Below are positions 12,368 to 24,568 of a stretch of DNA of 64,000 nucleotides, in pieces; position 1 is the first letter of the stretch, and the number at the start of each line of letters is the position of its first letter. Below the pieces are notes generated by a model. It saw nothing but the letters and a program-made list of their open reading frames with translations. It had not been told where the DNA came from and searched no databases. Location: the NCBI GenBank assembly GCA_003988855.1, contig QYAI01000164.1, positions 1 to 64,000 of the forward strand. Direction: 5' to 3'. Position numbers and translations under genes: made by a program. This DNA comes from Arachnopeziza araneosa. Taxonomy: Eukaryota; Ascomycota; Leotiomycetes; Helotiales; Arachnopezizaceae.

Positions 12368-14400
12368 GAGTTGAGGATGTTTTGTAATCATAATTGCATC
12401 AATAGTTCTCGCGAAAGAACGCGGATTACTTGGCTGGTCCTAAAATTAATAGAACGTTTGAAAATGTACAGTATATCGTTAATTTCTTGAGCCGAAAAAA
12501 GCATCAGAAAATGAGAGTAATGAAAAAAATGAATACAACTGAACGCAGAAACTTGTCTGGAAATGATTTCATCAAGGATCAGAACATAAGAGTCACTATA
12601 CTTCGTAATGTTGCTGAATTGTGAAACGACGCGACATATCCTCACAGAATAGCGCGTGTCCAGTTCTGTGCTCAGCAGTGCTAACTTAGTGGACCAAAGT
12701 TTTGGTATCAGATTAGAATTTTAGATGCAGATTTCTGTGTTAATTATGTCGAGTCAGCTCAAGCGCTACACAAAATATCAAAACAAAGTCTCTACCAGGT
12801 TACGACCACATAAATCCGAGAGCATCCGACGACACCTCCCAATTTATAGTATCATCCCGAATTGTCATCTGCACTCTTTCAATACATTGCTACAGGACCC
12901 TCTCAAGAGCAGCTCAGCTGGATCCTCCGGGTCGAGGTGAGCTGCAGTGACCAAATGCTGAGACTCCAGCATGTGTAACCACGGGCCGTAGCGCCTTTCC
13001 TTTGAGACAGCGGCAGAGATACAAAAGATGGCAAATCAGGCCGAACCGCTCCAACGAAAAGCTTGGCTCAACCCCGTGCTGACATTTCCCCTAACTGCTG
13101 CTGCCAAGATGCGCCGTCACGCCTCTTCCGCTGTCTTGGAAAAACGGGACCGAAATTGTTACATGCGCCACCAGAGGGCATTCAAAACAGCGCATTTCAG
13201 CTCGCTTTGTGAATACCGTTGACTCGACACAATGAATCAGAGGGGTTTTTTTTTGCTTATTTGGACAAGACAGCATGGTATCAAGACTTGGCAATGTAAG
13301 GTTATTTTGATGTCGAATTCAAGCCGATATCAAGGCCCGACAACAGCTTTTTAGTAGATGCGCAAGTAAGCTTCAGGGTCGAGCTCGTAGGGTCGCTTTA
13401 GGGGTCCTCCGGAACGCTCGGGTGTGAAAATCGATCTCTCGTAAGGAGGCGACTTAAAATACTCCCCCTCGCCCTGCATAAATCTCTCATCTCGAGCCCT
13501 CATGCTCAATGCGCCTCCCATCGTCAGTTGGCAATCGGTCAGTTTGTTCCGACCATTGCTTCCTCAGTCTAGATAGTGGCCCAGCTCCACCTCAACCTTT
13601 GAAATCACAGCGTTGCTTTCTCTAGTGACATACTGGGGAAGCTTAGAGAAGCCAGTCTCTCCTCCTTCCAAAACATTTCCTACCAGAACCCTAGATATTC
13701 GATATTGGACAGTGCGATATGGGAAGGCTAAAATAGGGGGTCTAGTCGCACACGCCATCTCCCTTTCTGTTTTCGGCCGACTGGGATCCACTGAGGCTGA
13801 AGGGCCGGGGTGAATCTCGCGTCCCCTTGGTACTTTGCCCAACAACACCAAGCAGTCGCGAAGACTAAAGTTTAGATTCGCTTGGCCTTGTTGTTATGAG
13901 AATGGTTACGAGATGAAGAACTGTATGAGAAATCACGACTTCATATCTGGATCTCTATCTTGTTCTGTCGCAAAAATATGTCACCCTGCTGACTATGAGG
14001 CGTCGAAGTGGCGGTTGGGTGTAAATGAAGTTTCAATACTTGAAGATCCGCTTTGGGCCATGCTTCTTTTTCGAAGGGCTAAGCTCAAGCTCCACCCATC
14101 TCCACTCTCCTTATTTTTTCTGCATGGAGGCTCCCAAGCGCCGGCTATCAACCGTTCTTGGCTTGTGGTCTGACAATTTGGTCATTTTGGTGGAGATGCA
14201 TTTGTTGATTCCACGTACCCGCGTCCCGTGTATTGGGATACGGTTCTTCATATATCGTGCACTCCTTGAGCAACGCCTCGTCGTGAGTCGCTCTCCTGTA
14301 TAAGTTTTCTTTGCAACTTTCTCGCCCGACGTCTAGTTCGCGGCATCACTCTCGTTAAAACTTAATCGCCGGTCTCTACCATTGGAGGGAATCCATAATC
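12368..14400. other. Intergenic region upstream of the WSC gene
   Basis: No gene that I can support. ORFs at 13028-13222, 13564-13851 and 13835-14173 lack recognisable domains and overlap each other. The last 150 nt before 14401 presumably hold the promoter of the WSC gene, including tataagttt at about 14297. Confidence 0.4.
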
Positions 14401-17400
14401 ATGGTTTCCTCAGTCACTCGTTTTATTTCTGGACTTTCATCCGTCGCTCTTTTAGCACAAGTCACTTCTGCCCGCTCGTTAACAACTAGAGACTTTCTTG
14501 TACCGGATGACCTACCTGGATCTTGGACTTCTATGGGATGCTATGTTGATGTCGGCCGTACTTTGGTAAATGGGGGTCTCGATGATGAGATTGGCATGAC
14601 CAACGAAGAGTGTGTTGCATATTGTTCTGCCGCCGGTTATCATTATGCTGGAACGGGTGAGTTTATTCTCCAAGAGTTTACTGGTGAAAATTTAACAGCC
14701 AGCAATTCATCAATTGGCTGGATAGTTTGACCCATCATCTTTCAGTGTTAACTGTAAAATTGAGAAACATGCTAATGATGGGACTAAATAGAATACTTCC
14801 ATGAGTGTTTCTGCGGAGATGCCCTTACAGTGGGCTCCGGACCTGCAAACACCGACGATTGCAGTACTCCCTGTGCTGGTGATCCAACACAGGCATGCGG
14901 TGGTCCGAACAGACTGAGCTTGTACTGGGACGGTCAATTACCACCGGCAATTCCCTCTGGTCAGAATGGCTGGTCTTTCGTCGGATGTTATGAGGAGGGA
15001 GAAGCTGGACGTATGCTCAAATATTTCGAGCCCATTCCAGAGGGGGAAAATTCAGTCGATGCTTGCAATGCAGTTTGTTTTGCTAGTGGATACGTCCTCT
15101 CCGGTACGGAGTTCGGTGACGGTAAGTTTATTTTGTTTTGACTAGTCTCATCTATGTGAGAATGGATAGCCCGGAGCCAGTCTAGAAACACTTAAAACGT
15201 GTTTACAGCTTAGCTGCATAGCGCTGAGGTTCTTTTTTAGATCAAAGATTAAGTCTAATTTGTTCATAGAGTGTTATTGTGGAAACACGGTTGAGAACGG
15301 TGGTGCTCCTGCACCTGATGGATCGGCTCAGTGCGATATGATATGCCCCGGAAATTCTTCGGAATACTGTGGAGGACCAGATCGACTGCAATTATACGAG
15401 TTCGGCAGCATCATTAATACAGCTCTCCCGAGCTCAACAAGCTCCTCGGTAGTATCTACATCGACTTCAGTAGTCTCTGCATCCACAACTATTCAATCCA
15501 CAGGCCCTACCACTACACCAGCCTCGAGCCCCGCAACTACAGCCTCCTCAGTTGCCCCAACATCTACCAGCTCAACAACGTCCTCTTCAGTCCCGTATTC
15601 ACCTCCAACGTATTCAGCGCCTCCAACAACTCTGAACATAAAGCCAACAGTTGGTGATTCTACATATATTGGATGTTACACAGAGGGAGACGGTGTCCGC
15701 GCTCTGTCCCCTGGCGTATTCATTGATTATGAAGCCATGACCTTAGAGGAGTGTGACAATGCCTGTGACGGCTATGTCTTCTGGGGAGTCGAATACTTTG
15801 GAGAATGTGAGTAAATTCCAAGGCATGAGAAAATTACAGCTAACACTTCAATTAGGTTATTGTTCAGACTCAATCGACCCTAGTGCTGGACTCGCTCCCA
15901 ATCAAGATGACTGCAATTTCCCATGCCCTGGAGATGCAGGCGAATACTGCGGAGCTGGAAACAGAATAGACATGTACAAGAGAAGCGCCACAACTGGAAC
16001 CTCATCTTCGTCCTCCGCAACTTCTACATCCGTGGATCCACCAACTGGAACTTCAACCTCTTCATCTGTGACGACCTCTACTTCATCCGTTCCTCCCGCA
16101 GTTGTGACTACGTCTAGCACATCCTCGTCTTCTAGCAGTTCCGTCTTACCAACAAGCACTTCTACTAGTTCATCCTCAACTTCAAGTAGCTCGTCTCTAG
16201 CTCCTACCAGCACGTCCTTGACTTCTAGTAGCACATCTTCAAGTTCGAGTAGCTCATCCTCAAGTTCTAAGAGTTCATCCTCAAGTTCTACCAGCACATC
16301 TTCAAGTTCTACCAGCACATCTTCAAGTTCTACCAGCACATCTTCAAGTTCTACCAGCACATCTTCAAGTTCGAGTAGCTCGTCCTCAAGTTCTAGCAGC
16401 TCATCATCAAGTTCTAAGAGCACATCTTCAAGTTCTAGCAGCTCATCTTCAAGTTCGAGTAGCTCGTCTGTAGCCCCTAAGAGCACAACCTCGACTTCAA
16501 GCAGCTCATCCGTAGCCCCTACGAGCACATCCTCGACTTCCAGCAGCTCATCTTCAACTTCCAGCACCTCGTCGAGTTCTAGTAGCTCATCTTCTAGTAG
16601 CTTTTCGTCTTCTTCTACCCAAGCACCAGTTTCTTCCTGCTCTCCTTCATTAGCAACCAATGTGGCCGCAGTATGTCTCAGTACTCCGCTTTTAACAATT
16701 CATAACTAACTGGAGTAGGTCTCTCTTGGGCAAGCATCTACTATTGCTGCATACGCTTATGCTAGCATCACAAACACTGGCCCATCAACACTTTCTGGTG
16801 ACATTGGAGTTTCTGGTACTTGTAAGTCTTATTCCTCATTCAATTTCTTACAATTCGGATCTTCTGATCTCATCTCTACTAACCAATATCTTTTCACACT
16901 GACTCGTCAATAGCAATTACCGGCTTTCCGCCAGGAGTATACACTGGAACGAAGTACATTGGTTCAGCAGCTGCAGGGATCTCTACAGACGCGAAAGCGG
17001 CTTATAACAAAATCGTCAACCTTCCGGGCGCTACTGTACTGACTGGAAATCTCGCCGGAAGGAATCTTGGCCCAGGAACGTACCAATTCACTTCCTCCGC
17101 GTCCCTTGCTGCTGGTGGGGTTTTGACCCTTACTGGTACGGGCTCTTCCTCCGATGCCTGGTACTTTCAAATTGGCAGCACCTTGGTCACTGGTGCTGGC
17201 TCTCAGGTGATTCTCGATGGTGGAGCACAGGCTTGCAGCGTATTCTGGCAGGTCGGAACGTCGGCTACTCTTGGGGTTGGAAGCGACTTCGCAGGAGCGG
17301 TTCTAGCTGGCGTTTCAGTAACGGTGGCCACTGCTGCGACAATCGAAGGTGGGGTTTTTGGCCTCGGAGGAAGGTATAATACCCTGAATCTATTATTCTG

Positions 17401-20085
17401 TTCTGCTTTCTTCAAAGCGAATTGCATCAAGTAGTGCACACTCGACACAAGCTCTTGTAGCAGTGTTAAACTACTCTCTTGAAGCATAAGAACATTGCTG
17501 ATTTCTTGGAAATTTAGTGTGACACTTCAAATTGCCTACATCAACTACCAGTACTGTCCCCCATCCGTCTCGACAGTTCCTTGTTCAACATCTACAAGCT
17601 CTAGCAGTTCAAGCTCGTCGGTCGTATCCACGACCTCATCCTCGGCTTCATCCACTAGCTCATCGACGTCTTCGTCTTCGGTCCTGCCAACGACAAGCTC
17701 GTCTTCATCTTCATCGAGCTCAACATCTTTCAGCAGTAGCTCTTCAATCGTGCCAACGACAATCTCATCCTCTTCAAGCTCGACAACCTCGAGCAGTAGT
17801 TCATCATCTTCAATCGTGTCAACGACAAGCTCATCCTCTTCAAGCTCGACAACCTCGAGCAGTAGCTCTTCATCATCTTCATCTTCAATCGTGTCAACGA
17901 CAAGCTCATCCTCTTCAAGCTCGACAGCCTCCAGCAGTAGCTCCAGTTCTTCAAGCTCCAGCTTCATTACCACGACTTCGACAAGCTCCAGCTCTTCCAG
18001 CACAATCGTACCCAGTGCAACATCATCGTGCTCGACTGCCCCTCGACCAAGCAACATCATCCCAAATCCTAGCTTCGAAGACAGTACATCCAACTCATGG
18101 CACTTTGTAGCAGGCTCCGTTGTTTCAACTGAATCGATCAACGGACTTGACTCTGCTGAATTGACTGGTAATGATGGAGCATACTCTATTGTGTACAACT
18201 TCATCCCCTACACTGCTGAAGAGGGAGATACCCTTTATCTTTCGTATGCTGCAAAATTCACTGGCGCCAACGTTGACAGCTGTTATATCGAAGCCATGAC
18301 TGGTTCAGACACCATTGCAGACGTTGATAATCTAGAGGAATTTGACTGGCAATACTTTACCGGAACCTTCGTCGTTCCTGAAGAAGATCTAAGTGAAGGC
18401 TTTGCCATTGCTTTGGTGTGCCCGGATCCTGCGGCTAGACTGTATATCGATGATATCTACTTCGGCCCTGCTGCTACTGCTCCTCCTCAAGTTTGCACTT
18501 CTGCCACTGTTAGCAGTTCATCAAGTGCGTCAAGCTCGACATCGTCCTCTAGTGCACCCAGCTCTACGTCATCAACTGCTTCAAGTTCGACGTCGTCAAG
18601 TGCTCCTAGCTCCACTTCTTCAAGTGACCCAAGCTCCACCTCGTCGTCAAGTGATCCAAGCTCCACTTCCTCGAGTGCGCCAAGTTCTACGTCCTCAAGT
18701 GATTCAACTTCAACATCGTCAAGCGCTCCAAGCTCTACATCCTCGAGTGCACCAAGTTCTACGTCCTCATCTTCATCTAGCTCACCATCAACGACAACAA
18801 CCGCCTACACTGGACCTCCAACACCATCAATCGTTCCTTCAGCTTTGGATGGCTCGTTTGCGTTCATCGGGTGTTATTCCGAAGGAGATGGTACTCGGGC
18901 TTTGAATGAACACGATTTCTACGATTATAATGGACTCACCGTAGAAGAGTGTGCGGCCAAATGCGAATCTTATCCAATGTTTGGAGTTGAGTTTAGTGGC
19001 GAGGTAAGTCATTAACAGTGTAGTGATTTAAGTCAACCTAACAGTTGGAATTTAGTGTTACTGCGGCAGTTCTCTCCAAGGTGGCAGTGTAGTTCGACCA
19101 TATACTGAGTGTTACATGGTCTGCGACGGAGCGCCTTTAGAACTCTGTGGTGGACCAAACCGTCTTCTTGGTACAATCCTCGTTTCTATTACCTAGACTT
19201 AGCTAACATGAACTTCTAGTATATTCTTCCGGTGTGGCGACCTCAACGGCCCCTACGAGTACACCTGTCACATCTACAACATCGGCCATATCTACAACGT
19301 CAGCTATATCGACAACGTCAGCTATATCGACAACGTCAGCCATATCGACAACATCGGCTACATCTACTACTTCTGCCACAACCTCGCCATCTTCAACTCC
19401 GTCCTCGACCCCTGCAACCGCTGGAGTCTACAGCTACTATGGTTGCCAGACTGAGGGTACAAATGCTCGTGCTCTATCCGATAAAATGACTGCGTATGAC
19501 GGTATGACGATTGAGAGTTGCGAGGCGGATTGTACCGGGTTTGAATACTTTGGTGTGGAGTACGGAAGGGAGTGCTACTGTGGAAATAGTTTCTCTCAAG
19601 GCTCAGTCGCTGCTGAACCAGCCGATTGTTATTTCCCTTGTGATGGTAACGGTGCAGAGATTTGTGGTGCTGGCCTCCGACTCTCGGTTTATTCAACATC
19701 AGCCCCTGCAGTTGTAACAGGACCTTCCAATCCTACCACTGTTGGTGCCTATAACTATTATGGTTGTACAACTGAAGGAGCGAACTCCCGCGCTCTTCTT
19801 TCAAAAACCACAGCCTATGATGGTATGACCTTGGCAAGCTGCAGTGCGGACTGCGCAGGCTATACTTACTTTGGTACTGAATACTCAAGAGAATGTAAGC
19901 AAATTTATATCTAAAGTTTTGATCATGTCACTAATCTTGATTTAGGTTACTGCGGAAATAGTTTCCAACCTGGAGCCGTACCTGCACCAGAGATTGAGTG
20001 TCAAAACCCCAACTTTTTGTGCATGGGTAATGACAACGAGTTCTGCGGAGCTAGTCGTCTCCTGTCAGTCTACAAGTTAGCTTGA
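14401..20085 (+). CDS. Secreted WSC-repeat protein with internal DUF3494 ice-binding-type domain
   Basis: Ten exons: 14401-14656, 14792-15121, 15270-15806, 15856-16670, 16719-16821, 16914-17373, 17518-19003, 19056-19170, 19220-19894, 19946-20085. All junctions keep phase, giving 1638 aa. Order: signal peptide (1-24); three WSC domains from about residues 47, 145 and 328; a Ser/Thr linker; a DUF3494 domain at about 640-840 (NTGPSTLSGDIGVSG, GFPPG, AYNKI, GTYQF, AWYFQIGSTL, ACSVFWQVG, closing GGSVTL across intron 6); a second Ser-rich linker; a jelly-roll-like module at about 1010-1158 (NPSFED...YIDDIYFGP); a third linker; then WSC domains at about 1282, 1438 and 1546. WSC modules have eight Cys and bind wall glycans. 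DUF3494 folds as a beta-solenoid known from ice-binding proteins. No TM or GPI signal is seen at the C-terminus, so the protein is probably released or held in the wall. Ice binding itself is unproven. Confidence 0.93.
16287..16372 (+). repeat. 21-bp minisatellite in the Ser/Thr linker
   Basis: Four nearly perfect 21-nt units (tctaccagcacatcttcaag and one base) in tandem inside exon 4, each encoding a seven-residue Ser/Thr unit. They sit in a longer Ser-rich tract (about 16000-16640). Confidence 0.85.
17690..17960 (+). repeat. Long tandem repeats in the second Ser-rich linker
   Basis: Imperfect units of about 55-65 nt containing tcaatcgtgtcaacgacaag and ctcatcctcttcaagctcg recur three to four times in exon 7. 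They encode poly-Ser runs split by IV(S/P)TT. Unit lengths differ by multiples of three, so the frame is kept. Confidence 0.75.
18590..18770 (+). repeat. Short Ser/Pro-coding tandem repeats
   Basis: Degenerate units of 24-27 nt encoding SSAPSSTSS- and SSDPSSTSS-type repeats in exon 7, between the jelly-roll-like module and WSC domain 4. Confidence 0.7.
19278..19365 (+). repeat. 18-bp tandem repeat (AISTTS)
   Basis: About five units of 18 nt around tatatcgacaacgtcagc encode AISTTS repeats in exon 9, upstream of WSC domain 5. Confidence 0.8.
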
Positions 20086-21839
20086 GATAGGTAACAAGGA
20101 CTGTAATCAAGACAAGGAAGGGGCGCATTTAGAGTGGGCGGTATTGGTATTGGTAAAGGTGTTGGCTATCTTCTTTATTTAGATGGGATTTGTGTCAACA
20201 AGTCCTACTCCAATATTTTTTAATGACTAGAGTTTTTTTCATGATGTTGCTGTGAAGGACACTGAAAAGAAAGGAAGAAACAATGACTCTTGCAATTGCT
20301 CAATTCGGATCTTTGTAATTATATTATCTTCAAAATCTTATTCGGATTGACTCTCTCACTAACAATGATTATATTTATTCTTTTTATCTTGGGGTGATGG
20401 GGGGAGGGGTGAATAACCTGTCTCGTACATTTCTTTCTTTGCAAAAGTCACCGTGCAGAAGTGGTAAAGGTCAAATCCTTTATCAAGCGCATTAAGCATC
20501 CGATTTTGCAGCATCTAATATTTTTATTCTCATGTTCAATGCTATTCGCCAGGTTCTTAACATTTTCCTTGTCCAAGTCCCCAGACGTAAAGAGTTACTG
20601 TCGGTTTACTTCAAATAACTAGCTATTCTGCGGTTTCGGCCGGTTCACCCAGAATACGAGACTCCTCACGAGTGGAGGGGTCTGTACTGGTTGGGTTGAA
20701 TTGGCTTGTAGATTGGAAGAAGGGCTATTCAGGTTTCACGTGTTGGCACGTGCTGGCACGTGATTGTACCAACAGTTACCATGGCTGACTGGTATATTTC
20801 GCAAGGTAAGTTTCCGAGCCTTGAGATTGTAACGTATTCGGAGATTTTAGTTTTAGTCCTAGTCGATCAAAGTGATGTACATTTCCTATGTCTAGCAGAC
20901 AGTTTTCAAATTGCTCTCGAAGTTCTCAGCCTTCAAAGCTTTTATCTCTTCTAATGGGAGGTTGCTCGGAAGACTTTTTCTTCGGCCTTCAAAGGTAGGG
21001 TGGGGGAACTTTCTCTAGCTTTACGACCGGACTGGTTCTCTCTTTTTGGAAAGCCGGACAGGTTTCCCGAAGCCACGTCAGAACTCTCAGCTGAAGCTCT
21101 AAGTATATTTCAGTTCAGCTGTGCCAGCCTGATATTGGGAGTTATGGTGGTAGCTCGAGGCTTCTTTACAAGGTTGAGCTTGTTTTGGCTCGTCGAGAAG
21201 GGCCTAAAAAGGCTTAACTCATACTACTAATATGAGACTGTTTCTCATTGCTTTGTCATGTTTCAGGATTTTCAAGTGTTGAAAATCGAATACTAATTTC
21301 ATCGTGGCGCAGCTGCTGCGCAAGTACTTTGTGCTCTTCGATGCATTATCTAGTGGCATGATTGTCGAATTAAACCTTACGGCAGTGCAAGGGTCTCATT
21401 ACAAGTTCACTTGCCGCCAATGAGAAGAAGGGCGGCTGAGAATATGAAAGTAGGGCTATTGAAACGGCTACGCGCTCTACGGAAATGATCTCACAATGGC
21501 GTCCACTTGTTCGGATCGATCTCGGAATTTTCAGGAAAAGGCTCTAGCAGCAACTAATAGAGAGTCAATTCTGCGAAACGTGCTATTCAATTGGTCCCGG
21601 TTACACCAGACTGGAAGCTGTGCAGCCAACCTATGCCTCGCTTGTATCCCACTCTTATGTTACCCACTTTTCCACTGTGCTTTTCAGGATACGCCACCTA
21701 TTGGCTACATCTTCTCTACTGTCACAGCTCAGCCTTTCAGCCTCGATGATTTGGCTGTTGAGTCTAAGTACAAGAGGAGCCCGTGAGAGAAGCTCCACCT
21801 CCAAGTTCTGTATTCTTAGCTTGATTTACTTCCCAAAAA
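20086..21839. other. Intergenic region
   Basis: No supported gene. It contains a phased triple CACGTG cluster (20737-20762) followed by ATG 20779 in a good context and a GTAAGT donor-like site at about 20804. This could be the start of a short spliced gene, but no convincing following exon was found. The ORF at 21496-21786 has no recognisable domain. Confidence 0.4.
20737..20762. promoter_or_regulatory. Three CACGTG palindromes at 10-bp spacing
   Basis: CACGTG occurs at 20737-20742, 20747-20752 and 20757-20762, exactly one helical turn apart. CACGTG is the E-box core bound by bHLH factors such as the Cbf1, Pho4 or SREBP types. The arrangement would place three sites on one DNA face. The target gene is unclear. 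Confidence 0.5.
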
Positions 21840-23501
21840 ATGGACGATGCAGTAAAACCTCTTATTGGACTGTTTCATTTCCCAGGCTATGGAAATCAAT
21901 TTAGCAGGCCAATATGTTTAAATGCCACCAAAGAAATGCTGCAGAGCGATAATCCGGCAGCGATTTTAATATCGCAGAGCTCACAATATTTCCTCAGCAA
22001 TAATTCCAGCGATCCACGACTCACTTTACATGGCTGCAACCAATTTTGTGGATCAAAGAACGGGGTCTATTCAGATGTTCCAGTTCGCCTTCTTATTTGG
22101 TTTATCCCTAGTATACTCTTGGTCACAAGCATTCAGTTTGAGCCTCTGGAGAAGTCGCCTCTCTTGGCCACGATACACCTTTTTGGGAACCCAATCGAGT
22201 TCATCTTAACGAATCTTGTGAAGGTGAACGAATGGAGAAGCTATCGTCAGGATGCAGAGGGACTATTTAAGTCTCGAATCGACGCACAGGCTCGTCGTAA
22301 AGACATGGCAACGGTACTTTCAGCTATGCAAGAGTTGATTATCGAGCCTGATGATCGCTTCCATCTTGACGCAGCCGTTAATTGTCCATGTATCCACGAT
22401 GACCTTCGTTTTTCATACCGAGAAATTGCTGTCGAGATCATCGATAGCAAGATGCATGGTACCTTGCGGACTATATTTGCCATCACTTTGTACATCTTCG
22501 GTGTAATTTCGTCTTTCTTCGAAGCCCTAGGAGGGTCAAAGACACCATCAGGTGCAATACTATTCCCAGCGGCCTTTTTATCATGGATGTTACCTGCAAT
22601 CCTTCTCAATAACGTCGTGGGACAGTTTAAATCTCCCAGAGACTGTTCGTGTATTATCTGGAAGTTGGAAGAGAAGATCTTCTCACATGAAGGTCCACAT
22701 CCCGGCCCTTGTTTTCTTAATATTGGCAGCGACGAGAAGAAAATTCCATGGATGCGGTATATTGAGACCCATTTCCGGTCCCAAACCTGGAGAATTGGTA
22801 CCTCATCTTTTATCTATAAAAGAGATTATCCTTCTATTACTCGAAGAGTTGTTCGCCATCATCTAGTTTATCTCGCCTTCTCACCTATAGCGTTATCCTT
22901 CGCTATTGCGTTCTACATTCTGTACTCTCCGCCGACGGACTTTACATGCCGTCATTATATTATCATCTTCGCTTTTTTTGCCTGGCTTATCAGTCCGATG
23001 ATGACTATCGCAATCACATATATATGCCCAACAATATCACGATCACGGTTCTTTTTGATATTGTTCAAGGATAGTGTAATCGGAGGGGCCATAATGATCC
23101 TTCTTGTGGCCTCCACTTGCGGCTTATTCAATACTTGTTGGTGTTGGAGCGGAATGAACGTCAAGGGTCATCCGGTGGTGCTGAACCCTGCAGCCCCATT
23201 TGCCAATAACGATGATAGAAGATATCCAGAAACAATGGGAATCATGCTCGGGGTGCAAATACTTTTCTTTTTGGTCATGCGTTGGCAAGGAAAAAGTGGT
23301 TTTGGCGTTATGAGACGCAGCAATAAGGAGAAAAGAGATGTGGTGCCTGATGAGGCCTTGTACACGCTACCCTTAAGACAAACTTCGGGCAGGATGCAGG
23401 TGCCCCCTTCAAATCTTCGCACTGGAGTAGAGAATATTCCTCAAATTACTCTACGAGAAATTGGAGCTAGTGAGCATGGTGACTCGATAGAGTTTGTTTA
23501 G
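21840..23501 (+). CDS. Fungal polytopic membrane protein of unknown function
   Basis: Single open frame of 553 aa with about seven hydrophobic stretches: roughly residues 83-100, 217-235, 243-262, 340-362, 368-390, 405-422 and 455-470. The first 80 residues carry NAT and NNSS glycosylation sequons and a CNQFCG cysteine motif just before the first membrane segment, so this end may be extracellular. A cytoplasmic-looking stretch of about 110 residues follows (residues 105-215). The C-terminal tail of about 80 residues is charged. The layout resembles a fungal-restricted family whose members carry a CxxxCG motif ahead of a WLIP-like first TM. I know of no assigned function. No intron is required. 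Confidence 0.85.
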   Translation: MDDAVKPLIGLFHFPGYGNQFSRPICLNATKEMLQSDNPAAILISQSSQYFLSNNSSDPRLTLHGCNQFCGSKNGVYSDVPVRLLIWFIPSILLVTSIQFEPLEKSPLLATIHLFGNPIEFILTNLVKVNEWRSYRQDAEGLFKSRIDAQARRKDMATVLSAMQELIIEPDDRFHLDAAVNCPCIHDDLRFSYREIAVEIIDSKMHGTLRTIFAITLYIFGVISSFFEALGGSKTPSGAILFPAAFLSWMLPAILLNNVVGQFKSPRDCSCIIWKLEEKIFSHEGPHPGPCFLNIGSDEKKIPWMRYIETHFRSQTWRIGTSSFIYKRDYPSITRRVVRHHLVYLAFSPIALSFAIAFYILYSPPTDFTCRHYIIIFAFFAWLISPMMTIAITYICPTISRSRFFLILFKDSVIGGAIMILLVASTCGLFNTCWCWSGMNVKGHPVVLNPAAPFANNDDRRYPETMGIMLGVQILFFLVMRWQGKSGFGVMRRSNKEKRDVVPDEALYTLPLRQTSGRMQVPPSNLRTGVENIPQITLREIGASEHGDSIEFV

Positions 23502-24568
23502 CTTTAGCTATCGTGAAAGTCTCGCGGATACATATTTTGTCTAACTACACAATGATGTGTTCTAAATTACCACAGAAACTAATATGCTTGTGTTTGAAAG
23601 GAGCACTCTTCTCTTCTTGAATGTATCATGCTGAGAGACAGCTTATATTTTGCAAGCGCGAACCACCCGGTTCGTAAAAGCGAGTAATTTTATAGAGCTG
23701 TGACCTACAGAGCTTATTCTACACTAAAATTTACTTGGCCTTATTTTTGACGGCATGTCTTCAAATTTTGGACATTCTAACTGGCTTACATTACTTGGAA
23801 AGCTTTCGATATTGAAATGCTCAGTGATAGTCACGTGATAGATAATCTGCTATTTATCCCACGCGGTATTCACATCACCAAATTCTTTAAATATAGAGCT
23901 TTCGCGTAAAGTAGAGAGTTAAATTTTCAGCAGTGATTTCTGTACCTCGAGTTGAGAGATTTCTTGTGACTCGGAAACCCAGATGCCGAGACTGACTCGC
24001 GTGGTACTGCAAGTGGGTGAGTAACGCAGTTGCAGCAATGCAGGTTACATAAGTGCTTAGATAACCGCTGAATTCGGAAAAAGTGCTGGAATAAGTAGTG
24101 GATTATTCATTGTGATTACCGATCAACGGAATAGAGTGTTCTTTAATCTAGTTTTGTACCTTGGATGTCGCACAATTTAGATCTCGCTAAGTGCACAATT
24201 TTGAATTGGAACAACGAGGATAGCAATTCCGCCCACCAGCCGCTCGTAAACTTGATTTGAAAGATCAGATTTGTTTTTGGGTTCTTCTGATGAATCAAAT
24301 GCGTCTTTTGAGAGGATAAGAGCAACTCGTTCATGTAACGTATCGCAATGTTACCTAGGTACTTCTGTAAATCTTCAAGCGGTACCTCGTTTAAGGTAGT
24401 GGCTAAAGGGAGAAAGAGCACCGAGCGCCGGATGATTTGTAGCGATGACTGGATACAGGAACCAAGGAAGCACATAAATAACGGGAGTGGCGTCCTCTTA
24501 GAAAGGCATCTCAATTGACTGCATCATCAGCGGCGTTTCTTTGCATATAACATTACCCATCTTTCACA
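23502..24568. other. Intergenic region
   Basis: AT-rich with no domain-bearing ORF. The minus-strand ORF at 24143-24514 (123 aa) has no recognisable features. The last stretch is presumed promoter of the hydrolase gene. Confidence 0.4.

Noticed and set aside
15902..16660. 252-aa minus-strand ORF made of Glu/Leu/Asp-rich repeats
   Set aside because: It is the antisense of the Ser/Thr-coding repeat tract of the WSC gene. The periodic ELEDELLE pattern is a mirror of TCx codons.
17545..18204. 219-aa minus-strand ORF opposite exon 7 of the WSC gene
   Set aside because: Same cause: antisense of Ser-rich repeats inside a well-supported exon.
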